Part shown: positions 45,767-54,830 of the stretch, in pieces | How the letters are laid out: the number at the start of each line of letters is the position of its first letter | How positions within the stretch are numbered: the stretch's first letter is position 1 | Assembly: GCF_046054195.1 (NCBI RefSeq) | Contig: NZ_JBEQCS010000021.1 | Location: 14,980-78,979 of the forward strand | DNA: 64,000 nt | Source: Celerinatantimonas sp046054195 | GTDB taxonomy: Bacteria; Pseudomonadota; Gammaproteobacteria; Enterobacterales; Celerinatantimonadaceae | Reading direction: 5' to 3' | Notes under the pieces: model-generated | What the model saw: the letters and a program-made list of their open reading frames with translations, nothing else | Told to the model about the DNA's origin: nothing | The model's database searches: none | Position numbers and translations under genes: made by a program

Positions 45767-47026
45767 ATGGAAAAGTTTGTGATTCAAGGCGGTTGCCAGA
45801 TCAATGGTGATGTGAACATTTCAGGAGCCAAAAACGCGGCGCTACCGATTGTGTTTGCGACATTGCTCAGTCAGAGTCGGATTACCATTGATAACGTGCC
45901 TAATCTTAAAGATATCTGCACCAGCTGTGAGATGTTAAAAGAAACAGGGCGTAAGGTTAGTTTTGATAATAATCAGCTGATTGTTGAAGCGGGTGCGGCG
46001 AGCTCTTATGAGGCGCCTTACGAGTTAGTTAAAACGATGCGCGCTTCGATTTTAGCGTTAGGCCCATTGTTGGCTCGTTATAGCCAAGCTCGAGTTTCCC
46101 TGCCTGGCGGCTGTGCTATTGGTGCTCGGCCAGTGAATCTGCATATTCAGGGTTTACAGCAGATGGGCGCGACCATTAGCGTTGAAGATGGTTATATTAA
46201 TGCCAGTATTGATGGACGCTTAAAAGGGGCTCATATCCTGATGGATATCGTCAGCGTCACAGGTACCGAAAACCTGATGATGGCTGCCACCCTCGCGCAA
46301 GGGCAGACAGTGATTGAAAATGCTGCTCGCGAACCTGAAGTGGTCGATTTAGCCGAGTTTTTAATCACGCTCGGGGCTGATATTCAAGGAGCCGGTAGCG
46401 ATACGATTACGATTAATGGTGTTGAAGCATTAAACGGTGGTCACTATAAAGTTTTGCCTGATCGCATTGAAACCGGAACATTCTTAGTTGCAGCAGCAGT
46501 TACTGGTGGTTTTGTGCGTTGCTTGAATGCGGCGCCATCTTGTCTTGAAGCAGTTATTTTAAAACTGCGTGAAGCTGGGGCGTTGGTCACCACTGGTGAT
46601 GACTGGATTGAGCTTGACATGCGGGGTCGCAAACTCAAAGCGGTTAATATTAAAACTGCGCCACACCCAGCTTTTCCAACGGATATGCAGGCGCAGTTTA
46701 CCTTGCTTAACGTGATTGGTGAAGGCAGCGCTCGAGTCACTGAGACGATTTTTGAAAATCGTTTTATGCATGTGCCGGAATTAATCCGTATGGGCGCGCA
46801 AATCGATTTAGAAGGTAACAGTGCTATCTGTCATCCTTGTGAGCGTTTAACTGGTGCTCAGGTGATGGCAACTGATTTACGAGCATCAGCGAGTTTAGTG
46901 ATTGCCGGACTGGTCGCTGAGCATGAAACGACGGTTGAGCGGATTTATCATATTGACCGTGGCTATGAAAAGATCGAGAAAAAATTGGCAGGCTTGGGGG
47001 CTAAAATCGAGCGTGTTGCCGGTTAA
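45767..47026 (+). CDS. murA: UDP-N-acetylglucosamine 1-carboxyvinyltransferase MurA
   Basis: A 419-residue enzyme (same length as E. coli) performing the first committed step of peptidoglycan precursor synthesis. The fosfomycin-target cysteine is Cys115 in PGGCAIGARPVNLH. Other blocks are ISGAKNAALPI near 18 and ATDLRASASLVIAGL near 368. The frame opens at TTG 45755, but ATG 45767 with TGAGG upstream fits the family N-terminus MEKFVIQGG. Confidence 0.97.
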   Translation: MEKFVIQGGCQINGDVNISGAKNAALPIVFATLLSQSRITIDNVPNLKDICTSCEMLKETGRKVSFDNNQLIVEAGAASSYEAPYELVKTMRASILALGPLLARYSQARVSLPGGCAIGARPVNLHIQGLQQMGATISVEDGYINASIDGRLKGAHILMDIVSVTGTENLMMAATLAQGQTVIENAAREPEVVDLAEFLITLGADIQGAGSDTITINGVEALNGGHYKVLPDRIETGTFLVAAAVTGGFVRCLNAAPSCLEAVILKLREAGALVTTGDDWIELDMRGRKLKAVNIKTAPHPAFPTDMQAQFTLLNVIGEGSARVTETIFENRFMHVPELIRMGAQIDLEGNSAICHPCERLTGAQVMATDLRASASLVIAGLVAEHETTVERIYHIDRGYEKIEKKLAGLGAKIERVAG

Positions 47027-47057
47027 GTTATCTTTTTGAGATGTTCTCAAACTAGCT

Positions 47058-47091
47058 AAAAAGCCAGAGCAATCGTTGCTCTGGCTTTTTT
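47058..47091 (+). terminator. Terminator of the mla-ibaG-murA operon
   Basis: AGCCAGAGCAA pairs perfectly with TTGCTCTGGCT around TCG and runs into six T residues. It lies between convergent murA and degS; the flanking A-run lets it act in both directions. Confidence 0.92.
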
Positions 47092-47111
47092 ATGGTCAAT
47101 GAAATGCGTGC

Positions 47112-48212
47112 TTAGTCTGTCTGTCTTACTTGATTAACTTTAAGCTCAGTGACTTTAACATTCAGTTGCTGCTGCTTGTTATTGCGAATAATTGTGAGTG
47201 TAATGATTGTGCCTGGCTTCGTTTCAGCAACAAAGTCCATGGCATCTTTCACTGATTCAACCGCGCGATTATCCATTTTTAAAATCACATCATGGGTTTT
47301 TAACCCAGCTTTGCCTGCCGGCCCCTTCGGATCGACTTTTTCGACATAGAGACCATGGCGGTTTTTAATCCCTAATTTTTCTAGCTGTTTAGGATTTACA
47401 TGGCGAACATTGATCGCATCCACACCAACGTAGCCACGTACAATTTTGCCATAGCGGATCAAGCTTTCTAAGATACGTTTGGCCAATGGATAGGGGATAG
47501 CGAAGCTAATGCCATATGTTTCGCTATTGCGTCCTAAATGGTAGGCTGCGGTGTTAATCCCAACCAGTTGCCCTAATGAGTTGACCAACGCTCCCCCTGA
47601 GTTCCCCCGATTGATAGCCGCATCCGTTTGTAAGAAATCTTGCCGACCACTGGCGCTCATGCCACTACGTCCCGTTGCTGAAATAATGCCTTGAGTAACG
47701 GTTTGTCCTACGTTGTAGGGGTTGCCGATAGCCAAGACAACATCTCCAACTTGGGTGTGCAGTTGATTCGATTGTGGAATGACCGGCAGAGCTGAAGTGC
47801 CTGCATCAATTTTTAAAACGGCTAAATCTGTGATGGCATCGCTTCCGACTAACTCAGCAATAAACACCCGACCATCTTGCAGCGCGACAATGATCTGATC
47901 GGCATTGGCGATAACATGCATGTTGGTGAGAATGTAACCTTGTTTGTTCATTATCACCCCAGAACCGAGCCCTTCACTGGTTACTGATGGTGGATTATTA
48001 TCTAAATGGCTAGTGCTAAAGCTACGCGTATAAATGTTAACAACCGCAGGCGATGCAAGCCTTGCCGCTTTAGCAAAGCTCATTGGTTTTTCCTGCTGTT
48101 TATTTGGCCAGTGCAGCAATGAGCTGCTCTTTTGCGCATTAGGAACGACAAACAAAAAAATGACAGCAATGGTGAGCCCCAACACAATAGATTTGGCTAG
48201 GTATTTGATCAT
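47112..48212 (-). CDS. degS: Site-1 envelope stress protease DegS
   Basis: A 366-residue serine protease anchored in the inner membrane (hydrophobic segment near 8-26). When its single PDZ domain senses misfolded porins it cuts anti-sigma factor RseA. The catalytic triad is visible as His in TNMHVIAN, Asp in DAITDLAVLK and Ser in NRGNSGGALVN; the PDZ domain follows from about 255. The presence of one PDZ domain and a membrane anchor separates it from adjacent DegQ. ATG 48212 is chosen over TTG 48221. Confidence 0.95.
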   Translation of the reverse strand: MIKYLAKSIVLGLTIAVIFLFVVPNAQKSSSLLHWPNKQQEKPMSFAKAARLASPAVVNIYTRSFSTSHLDNNPPSVTSEGLGSGVIMNKQGYILTNMHVIANADQIIVALQDGRVFIAELVGSDAITDLAVLKIDAGTSALPVIPQSNQLHTQVGDVVLAIGNPYNVGQTVTQGIISATGRSGMSASGRQDFLQTDAAINRGNSGGALVNSLGQLVGINTAAYHLGRNSETYGISFAIPYPLAKRILESLIRYGKIVRGYVGVDAINVRHVNPKQLEKLGIKNRHGLYVEKVDPKGPAGKAGLKTHDVILKMDNRAVESVKDAMDFVAETKPGTIITLTIIRNNKQQQLNVKVTELKVNQVRQTD

Positions 48213-48288
48213 GAATAGCAAGCCCTTGCTTTGGCAGAAAAAACTTCTTTAGCATAGCACGGCTAGATTTATTCAAGCTATGCACAAA

Positions 48289-48316
48289 TAAAAAAGGGCT
48301 ACGTGGGTAGCCCTTT
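48289..48316 (-). terminator. Terminator of degQ
   Basis: On the minus strand, GGGCTAC pairs with GTAGCCC around CCAC and is followed by a run of T. It separates degQ from degS. Confidence 0.85.
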
Positions 48317-48346
48317 AATCATCATTTTAGTGACGAATCAGCTATT

Positions 48347-49726
48347 TTATTGATTTTGCTGAACCACAATATAGAGCTGTGCATCACCACGTTTAATATT
48401 CAATGCCAAAACATCTGGCTGAGCTTTGAGTACTTTGCGCAGTTCACTGATATTTTGTACGCGATGTTTATTTACACCTAAGATCACATCGCCTTTTTTC
48501 AGTCCGTATTGTTCGGCAATACTATTTGCTTTAACGTCTGTGATCTCAACGCCTTTAATCCCTTTATCAGTGGTATTTGTCAGCGTCGCACCAGAGAGCG
48601 TTTTGCTAATATTATCCGCATCTATCTGCGTACTTTTGGGTTTTTGCAAAGTGGCTTTAACATGTTTTTCGTGGCCATCGCGGATAATTCCAAGCTCAAT
48701 GGTTGTGCCGGAACCCTTAGTTGCAACCCGGGCACGCAGCTCAGAGAAATTGTGTATCGGTTTGCCATCTAAGGAGATAATGATATCACCAGGTTTCAAT
48801 CCGGCTTTTTCAGCGCCAGATTTTGGCATGACCTGATTCACAAATGCACCGTGTTGTACGGAGCTACCCATCGCTTTAGCAAGCTCTGGCGTTAAGTTGC
48901 CGCCAGCAACACCGAGCATGCCGCGGCGCACTTCACCGTATTTAATTAGCTGACCGACAATGTTTTGCACCATATCTGATGGAATCGCAAAACCAATCCC
49001 GATATTCCCACCGCCAGGGGCTAAAATGGCGGTGTTAATACCAATCAGTTGGCCGTCTAAGTTAACCAGTGCGCCACCTGAGTTGCCTTTGTTAATGGCC
49101 GCATCGGTCTGAATGAAGTTTTCATAACCTTCGATATTCAGTCCGCTTCGACCCAGAGCACTAACAATACCTGATGTAACCGTTTGACCCAGACCAAATG
49201 GGTTACCTAACGCGATGGTAAAATCACCCACTTTGAGATCGTCTGAATTTGCCATTTTCACCTGTTTAAGATGATCGGCTTTGATTTGCAATAGCGCTAT
49301 ATCTGACATTGGGTCAGTCCCAATGACTTTGGCTTTAAACTGGCGACCATCTTGCAGAGTTACTTCGATTTTATTCGCGTTGTCGATAACGTGGTTATTG
49401 GTGACGATGTAGCCTTTATCCGCGTTAATAATGACCCCGGAGCCCAATCCTTTAAATGGTGTTTTGTGTGGGCCTTGCATTTGTGGGGGCTGTTGTTGGC
49501 CGAAGAAAAATTGGAACAGTTCTGGAGCCTGGGCGTTAGTGACCATTTCTCCATCAACTGAGATACTGACAACCGCGGGTGAAACTTTTGCCACGATAGG
49601 TGCCAGACTTGGCATCTGTTGGCCTTCAACTGCTTTAGGTAGTTGGGCCAATGCAGCAGGACTTGTGGATAAGCCTAAAGTCAGTGCCAGAGCAACGGGA
49701 ACAAGACTCATGGTTAACTTCTTCAT
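48347..49726 (-). CDS. degQ: Periplasmic serine endoprotease DegQ/DegP type
   Basis: A 459-residue HtrA-family protease with a cleaved signal peptide (ending near PAALAQ), triad His in TNNHVIDN, Asp in DPMSDIALL and Ser in NKGNSGGALVNL, and two PDZ domains (from about 265 and 370). It degrades or refolds unfolded periplasmic proteins. Position next to degS identifies it as DegQ rather than DegP. The Met-Gln-Pro-rich loop QFFFGQQQPPQM (LA loop) is typical. ATG 49726 is preferred with GGAG upstream. Confidence 0.93.
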   Translation of the reverse strand: MKKLTMSLVPVALALTLGLSTSPAALAQLPKAVEGQQMPSLAPIVAKVSPAVVSISVDGEMVTNAQAPELFQFFFGQQQPPQMQGPHKTPFKGLGSGVIINADKGYIVTNNHVIDNANKIEVTLQDGRQFKAKVIGTDPMSDIALLQIKADHLKQVKMANSDDLKVGDFTIALGNPFGLGQTVTSGIVSALGRSGLNIEGYENFIQTDAAINKGNSGGALVNLDGQLIGINTAILAPGGGNIGIGFAIPSDMVQNIVGQLIKYGEVRRGMLGVAGGNLTPELAKAMGSSVQHGAFVNQVMPKSGAEKAGLKPGDIIISLDGKPIHNFSELRARVATKGSGTTIELGIIRDGHEKHVKATLQKPKSTQIDADNISKTLSGATLTNTTDKGIKGVEITDVKANSIAEQYGLKKGDVILGVNKHRVQNISELRKVLKAQPDVLALNIKRGDAQLYIVVQQNQ

Positions 49727-50017
49727 ATCAAGAGAGCTCCTTTGTGAATGAACCATTGGAGTTATTGGGGCAAAAAGTGCAAATGCAATACTTTTTGAGC
49801 AAAATGACTCCTGACAAGTTAAACAACCAATCTTAATTTTTAATGCGCTGCTGTGTCTTTGCGTAGTGCATTTAAAACTTCATCAGTTGCTAACTCTAAC
49901 TTAATAATGTTGTAGCAGTTATCCTACCTAAATATCATCCTGAGCGAATTAGATTTACATAAAATGACTAAAGCTTTATTTTTCATACAATACTTCGCTT
50001 TAATCTAAGTATAGCGT

Positions 50018-50443
50018 TTAGGTTGGGTCATTTTTTAAAATTCCTGAACGCTCGTTTGTGTAATCTTTTGGCGGGGTATCGCTTAACTCTTCAGGGGGTT
50101 CAACTTCGGCATCAAGTTTTGATTGGGCTGGCGTATGCAGTGTTTTTTTATCCGGATCGAACATTGGATAGTGAAGTAGTGGGTCATCTAATAGCTGAGT
50201 CGATTGTTCGGCCATATGCTGGTAGATTTTTTGGTACTGCTGAGCTAATTCGTCAAGTAGTTGAGCGCTGTCTTGAAAATGGTTATTCACCTGCTGGCGA
50301 TAGGCTTTTAGCTCGGCGCGGCTTTGTTCTAACTCTTTTTTTAAAGAGCTTTCGTGCCGGTAAGAGTGTGTAAAAATCTGGCTGATCAAAATCCCAATGA
50401 TTACCCCTGCGGCAACCAGTATCAGGCTAGTCATTATATCCAT
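50018..50443 (-). CDS. zapG: ZapG/YhcB family division and envelope protein
   Basis: A 141-residue inner-membrane protein (DUF1043) with one N-terminal helix (LILVAAGVIIGILISQIF near 7-24), a long coiled coil near 30-85 and a disordered acidic C-terminus. E. coli YhcB links lipid, peptidoglycan and division processes. It is divergent from zapE. Confidence 0.9.
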   Translation of the reverse strand: MDIMTSLILVAAGVIIGILISQIFTHSYRHESSLKKELEQSRAELKAYRQQVNNHFQDSAQLLDELAQQYQKIYQHMAEQSTQLLDDPLLHYPMFDPDKKTLHTPAQSKLDAEVEPPEELSDTPPKDYTNERSGILKNDPT

Positions 50444-50675
50444 AGTGCCACCTCATAGTTACGTGTTTGCGCATTGCACAATTGATAGCTGTTATTCGGC
50501 TGACTCTCCTTTTATAACACGAGCGCAGGTTCATGATAAGGTCTTAGCTCGGTCAGTTTTATGGTATCGAACAATATGAACTTGCTGATAAATGTCAGCT
50601 GTTTTATCTTCTAAGATAGCAACTAAAATGTAACTGTTGTGATTATTTTGTCTTTTTACAGGGTGTTATTGAATT

Positions 50676-51779
50676 TTGCTATCTCCAAAGCAGCGTTATG
50701 AAAAAGATGTCCGCGAGCAAAAAATTGTATTTGATAGCGCTCAGAAGCTAGTGGTTGATGAACTTGAGCGGGTTTATCATGCTTTTTCGCAGCCTCAAGA
50801 TAATTCGCCAATGCCGAAAAAGCGTTGGTGGCAGCGCCTGAAATCTTCATCTGAGCCTATTCAACCGATTTTTGGGGTTTATCTTTGGGGCGGTGTAGGG
50901 CGCGGGAAAACCTATCTGATGGATTTGCTCGTAGCCAGCTTGCCTGAATCGGTGGTGCGTCGTCAGCATTTTTATCATTTTATGCGTGATGTTCATCAGC
51001 AATTAAAAGTACAACAGGGGCAAACCAACCCGCTTGAGATCATTGCCGAACAGATTGCCCAGCAAGTTAAATTAATTTGTTTTGATGAGTTTTTTGTGAC
51101 CGATATTACCGATGCCATGCTGCTGGGAACTTTGTTTGAAGCTCTTTTTACGCGTGGCGTGTCATTGGTTGCAACTTCGAATATTGTGCCAGATGATCTG
51201 TATCATAATGGCTTGCAGCGTAGCCGCTTTTTGCCTGCAATAGCACTGATTAAACGCCACTGTCAGGTGATTAACTTAGATGGCCCGACCGATTATCGGC
51301 AAAATGTCATCCAAAGTGGTCACTGTTTTCATTGGCCATTGTCCGAGTTGGCGACAACGACTCTCGGGAACATGTTTGAACAACTGACCCACCACGATGC
51401 CAAACCACAAGAAATTAATGTGAACCAGCGTCAGATTGCCTGTCGCGGTTGTCATGACGGTGTGTTGTATAGTGATTTTGCTCAATTGTGCCAAAGTGCT
51501 CGCTCAGCCAATGACTATATTGAAATTGCGCATCGTTTTCACACCGTTATTATTGCTGATATCCCTCTTCTAAATGATGACAGTAATGATGCCATGCGTC
51601 GTTTTATCACTTTGGTCGATGAATTTTATGAGCGCCATGTCATTATCGTTGCGAGCTTGCAAGCCAAGCCCCAAGAGCTATATCAAGGTCAACGACTTGC
51701 GTTTGAATACCAGCGCTGTTGCTCGAGATTGCAGCAGATGGATTCTCAAGAATATTTAAAACTTGAACATTTACCATAA
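50676..51779 (+). CDS. zapE: Cell-division ATPase ZapE (AFG1-like)
   Basis: A 367-residue AFG1-family ATPase that associates with the FtsZ ring. Walker A GGVGRGKT lies near 72-79, Walker B LICFDEFFVTDITDAMLLG near 132 and TSNIVPDDLYHNGLQR near 170. The start must be TTG 50676 (or the ATT just before), because an in-frame TGA occupies 50670-50672; the ribosome-binding site AGGG is 12 bases away. Confidence 0.93.
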   Translation: MLSPKQRYEKDVREQKIVFDSAQKLVVDELERVYHAFSQPQDNSPMPKKRWWQRLKSSSEPIQPIFGVYLWGGVGRGKTYLMDLLVASLPESVVRRQHFYHFMRDVHQQLKVQQGQTNPLEIIAEQIAQQVKLICFDEFFVTDITDAMLLGTLFEALFTRGVSLVATSNIVPDDLYHNGLQRSRFLPAIALIKRHCQVINLDGPTDYRQNVIQSGHCFHWPLSELATTTLGNMFEQLTHHDAKPQEINVNQRQIACRGCHDGVLYSDFAQLCQSARSANDYIEIAHRFHTVIIADIPLLNDDSNDAMRRFITLVDEFYERHVIIVASLQAKPQELYQGQRLAFEYQRCCSRLQQMDSQEYLKLEHLP

Positions 51780-51849
51780 ATTTAATCGGCTCTTTATATA
51801 ACGGCGAAATTTTCTGCAAATTAGGGGTGATCTTTAGATTGCCTTTGCC

Positions 51850-52000
51850 TATAATATGTCGGCCCACGTTACCAGCTGCCAATAAGGCGGCGTAATATTT
51901 TATACAGCAGCCATACTCGAAGGGGTAGCAGGCTAGCTTTTTTTATGCTTGTTAAATGATTAACAAGTGACTTGTAACAGTTTTTTTGGGTTATATACAA
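51850..52000 (+). promoter_or_regulatory. rplM-rpsI promoter element and structured leader
   Basis: A -10 box TATAAT at 51850-51855 is followed by a leader of about 140 bases. It contains the hairpin GCTGCC-AATAA-GGCGGC, an AGCC...GGCT region running into a seven-T tract near 51936, and a second T-run near 51982. E. coli L13 represses its own leader; the same kind of control is inferred here. No clear -35 box is seen. Confidence 0.5.
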
Positions 52001-52429
52001 ATGAAAACTTTTGTAGCAAAACCAGAATCGGTTAAACGTGAATGGTTCGTTGTTGACGCGGAAGGTAAAACGTTAGGTCGCCTAGCTACTGAAATCGCGA
52101 CTCGTCTGCGTGGTAAACATAAACCGGAATATACTCCGCATGTTGATACTGGTGATTACATCATCGTGATCAATGCAGAAAAAGTTGCCGTAACTGGTAA
52201 CAAAGCGAAAAACAAAGTCTATCACTCGCACACGGGTTACCCAGGCGGGCTTAAATCAATCACTTTTGAAAAATTGATTGATAAAGCACCTGAACGTGTA
52301 ATTCAGTCAGCAGTGAAAGGTATGTTGCCAAAAGGTCCTCTGGGCCGTGCAATGTTCCGTAAACTGAAAGTATTCGCCGGTCCTGAGCATACCCATGCAG
52401 CTCAGCAACCACAGGTTTTAGACATTTAA
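52001..52429 (+). CDS. rplM: 50S ribosomal protein L13
   Basis: A 142-residue large-subunit protein, same length as E. coli L13, with MKTFVAKPESVKREWFVVDA at the start and the family block GYPGGLKS near 77. The start is ATG 52001; the upstream in-frame start at 51986 gives extra residues not found in L13. Shine-Dalgarno complementarity is poor (TTTGGG), which suits a leader-regulated gene. It is co-transcribed with rpsI. Confidence 0.98.
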   Translation: MKTFVAKPESVKREWFVVDAEGKTLGRLATEIATRLRGKHKPEYTPHVDTGDYIIVINAEKVAVTGNKAKNKVYHSHTGYPGGLKSITFEKLIDKAPERVIQSAVKGMLPKGPLGRAMFRKLKVFAGPEHTHAAQQPQVLDI

Positions 52430-52445
52430 GTTACGGAATTAGAAA

Positions 52446-52838
52446 ATGGCTGAGAATCAATATTACGGCACTGGCCGTCGCAAAAGCTCAACTGCTCGAG
52501 TATTCTTGAAAGCAGGAAGCGGCAGTATCACTATTAATAAACGTTCACTGGAAACTTATTTCGGTCGTGAAACAGCTCGTATGGTTGTTCGCCAACCACT
52601 TGAGTTGACTGAACTGCTGGAAAAAGTTGACCTGAACATCACCGTTGTTGGCGGTGGTATTTCTGGTCAGGCAGGGGCTATCCGTCACGGGATCACTCGT
52701 GCTCTGATGCAATACGATGAAAGTCTGCGTGGCGAACTGCGTAAAGCAGGTTACGTTACTCGTGACGCTCGTAAAGTTGAACGTAAAAAAGTTGGTTTGC
52801 ACAAAGCGCGCAAACGTCCACAATACTCAAAACGTTAA
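52446..52838 (+). CDS. rpsI: 30S ribosomal protein S9
   Basis: A 130-residue small-subunit protein with the N-terminal YYGTGRRKSSTARVF and the conserved C-terminal tail KKVGLHKARKRPQYSKR, whose end reaches the P-site tRNA. It is 16 bp after rplM and followed by a strong terminator. Confidence 0.98.
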   Translation: MAENQYYGTGRRKSSTARVFLKAGSGSITINKRSLETYFGRETARMVVRQPLELTELLEKVDLNITVVGGGISGQAGAIRHGITRALMQYDESLRGELRKAGYVTRDARKVERKKVGLHKARKRPQYSKR

Positions 52839-52864
52839 TCGTCAGATTAATCGATATTGTGATG

Positions 52865-52892
52865 AAAAAGCCCGGTTTTTTGCCGGGCTTTG
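52865..52892 (+). terminator. Terminator of rplM-rpsI
   Basis: AAAAGCCCGG pairs with CCGGGCTTTG around a T-rich loop. The stem is strong, although the following T-run is short. Confidence 0.85.
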
Positions 52893-53069
52893 TTATTTGA
52901 TCTGTATCTTGTCTTGGTCAGTGGTTGCTAAATTTCCCCCAAGAGTCGTGAAATTTGATACAATCTTGTGCTGATATCCCTATGGCTGGCTAAATAACAA
53001 CAATTTGGCATTATAATTAGCTTATAGGGTTTGAATAATATTCGCTAAATGAAGGTTTTGGAGGGTTCA

Positions 53070-53705
53070 ATGGCTGTTGCTGCCAATAAGCGCTCAGTGA
53101 TGACACTGTTTTCAGGTGCCAACGATTTATATAGTCACCAGGTTCGAATTGTTTTGGCTGAAAAAGGCGTTAGTGTTGAGATCCATCAGGTGTCTCCAGA
53201 TGCGCTGCCTGAAGATTTAATCGAGTTGAACCCATATAACAGTGTTCCGACACTGGTGGATCGTGAGTTGGTTTTATACCAAGCTCAGATCATTATGGAA
53301 TATCTAGACGAACGGTTTCCACACCCACCATTGATGCCTGTTTATCCGGTATCGCGTGGTTCAAGTCGTTTGATGATGCATCGAATCGAGAAAGACTGGT
53401 ATTCTCTGGCTAAAAATATTATGGATGGTGATAATGTTCAGCAGGCTCGTCAAGAGCTTAAAGAAAGCCTATTAGCCTTAGGCCCTGTTTTTGCTGAATA
53501 CCCATACTTTATGAGTGAAGAGTTTACATTAGTCGATTGTTATATGGCGCCACTGTTATGGCGTTTGCCAGAGCTTGGTATTGAACTGACTGGCTCGGGT
53601 GCAAAAGCTGTAAAAGCGTATATGTTGCGTGTATTTGAACGGGATTCATTCCAGGCTTCATTAACTGAAGTTGAGCGTGAATTACGTACTGGTCCATTAA
53701 ACTAA
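53070..53705 (+). CDS. sspA: Stringent starvation protein A
   Basis: A 211-residue glutathione-transferase-fold protein that binds RNA polymerase and affects stationary-phase and acid-tolerance genes. It has a thioredoxin-like N-domain (MTLFSGANDLYSHQVRIVLAEKG) and an all-helical C-domain with FTLVDCYMAPLLWRLPELGIEL. GGAGGG precedes ATG 53070. It forms an operon with sspB. Confidence 0.95.
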   Translation: MAVAANKRSVMTLFSGANDLYSHQVRIVLAEKGVSVEIHQVSPDALPEDLIELNPYNSVPTLVDRELVLYQAQIIMEYLDERFPHPPLMPVYPVSRGSSRLMMHRIEKDWYSLAKNIMDGDNVQQARQELKESLLALGPVFAEYPYFMSEEFTLVDCYMAPLLWRLPELGIELTGSGAKAVKAYMLRVFERDSFQASLTEVERELRTGPLN

Positions 53706-53706
53706 T

Positions 53707-54183
53707 ATGAATGATATGACTCCTAACCGCCCTTATTTGTTGAGAGCCTTCTTTGATTGGCTTTTGGATAACCAGCTAACGCCTCATCTAGTTGTTGATG
53801 CAACATATTTCGGGGTTGAAGTTCCACAACAATTTGTACAAAACGGTCAGATTGTTCTGAATATCTCACCGAATGCGGTGGGCCAGTTCAATATGGGAAT
53901 GGCTGATGTGAGCTTTAGTGCTCGCTTCGGGGGAGTCCCTTTTCAGGTTTATATCCCTATGGGTGCCATTTTAGCTATTTATGCTCGTGAAAATGGTGCT
54001 GGGACAATGTTTGAACCTGATCCATATTATGACCAGCATAGCGCTGATGAAGAGCCTAAAACACATGAACCAGCTCTGCGCTCAGTAGATGAAACAGCCG
54101 CTGAGTCTGATGACAAGGACAATGATGAGCCGCCGACGCCACCTAAAGGTAAAGGTCGCCCATCACTTCGTGTGATTAAATAA
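53707..54183 (+). CDS. sspB: ClpXP protease specificity-enhancing factor SspB
   Basis: A 158-residue adaptor that delivers ssrA-tagged proteins to ClpXP. The substrate-binding domain with YLLRAFFDWLLDNQLTPHLVV spans about 1-112; a flexible acidic linker leads to the ClpX-binding tail GRPSLRVIK. It begins one base after the sspA stop. Confidence 0.96.
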   Translation: MNDMTPNRPYLLRAFFDWLLDNQLTPHLVVDATYFGVEVPQQFVQNGQIVLNISPNAVGQFNMGMADVSFSARFGGVPFQVYIPMGAILAIYARENGAGTMFEPDPYYDQHSADEEPKTHEPALRSVDETAAESDDKDNDEPPTPPKGKGRPSLRVIK

Positions 54184-54184
54184 C

Positions 54185-54211
54185 AAAAGCCCGCATAAAG
54201 CGGGCTTTTTG
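54185..54211. terminator. Terminator between sspB and dolP
   Basis: AAAAGCCCGC and GCGGGCTTTTT form a strong hairpin around ATAAA, placed between convergent genes and symmetric enough to serve both. Confidence 0.9.
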
Positions 54212-54227
54212 CTATTTAAGCCGTGTG

Positions 54228-54806
54228 TTATTCTGACGGCGGAATGATTTTAAAGAACTTGATCACGCGACTGACACCATCTACATAACGTGCCGCTTCC
54301 ACAGCTTCACTGGCTTGTTTCTCTGTGACAACCCCGACTAAGAAAACTTCGCTGTTTTCGGTGATGACTTTAATTCTTCCTGGCGGAATTTTATTAGAAT
54401 ACAACTGCGTTTTAACTTTGGTTGTAATCCAAGTATCACGAGCTTTGGTGGAAACCGATACGGGTTGGCCAAGGCGAACTTCGTTAAGAACCTTTCTTAC
54501 CCCATCCACATTTTTGACAATTTCAGTCACCTGATCTCGCATCTGTGGAGTTGGCGTTTGGCCAATCATCAGCACTTGCCCATCAAGTACGACAGGCGTT
54601 AAGTTACTATCTTCCCATAACTCTTTATGGGTACCTAATTCGTGGGTTACTCGTAATGAGAGTGTTCGGTCATCAATCTGAGTGCCGACAGTACGATTAT
54701 CCATCGCAGAATCAGTTGCCACTCCAGCACCGACTGCAATGACTCCAGCCGCGCATCCTTGCAACATCAGCGTTGCTGCTAAAGCAACGGGAAGCATTTT
54801 ACGCAT
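54228..54806 (-). CDS. dolP: Division-site outer-membrane lipoprotein DolP (two BON domains)
   Basis: A 192-residue lipoprotein with lipobox MLQGC (Cys18) and two BON domains (about 45-112 and 122-190, the latter with ITTKVKTQLYSNK). E. coli DolP (YraP) binds anionic phospholipid at division sites and supports outer-membrane integrity and the BAM complex. It lies downstream of diaA as in E. coli. Confidence 0.94.
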   Translation of the reverse strand: MRKMLPVALAATLMLQGCAAGVIAVGAGVATDSAMDNRTVGTQIDDRTLSLRVTHELGTHKELWEDSNLTPVVLDGQVLMIGQTPTPQMRDQVTEIVKNVDGVRKVLNEVRLGQPVSVSTKARDTWITTKVKTQLYSNKIPPGRIKVITENSEVFLVGVVTEKQASEAVEAARYVDGVSRVIKFFKIIPPSE

Positions 54807-54830
54807 GTTGAATTACCTTTATTATGAGTC

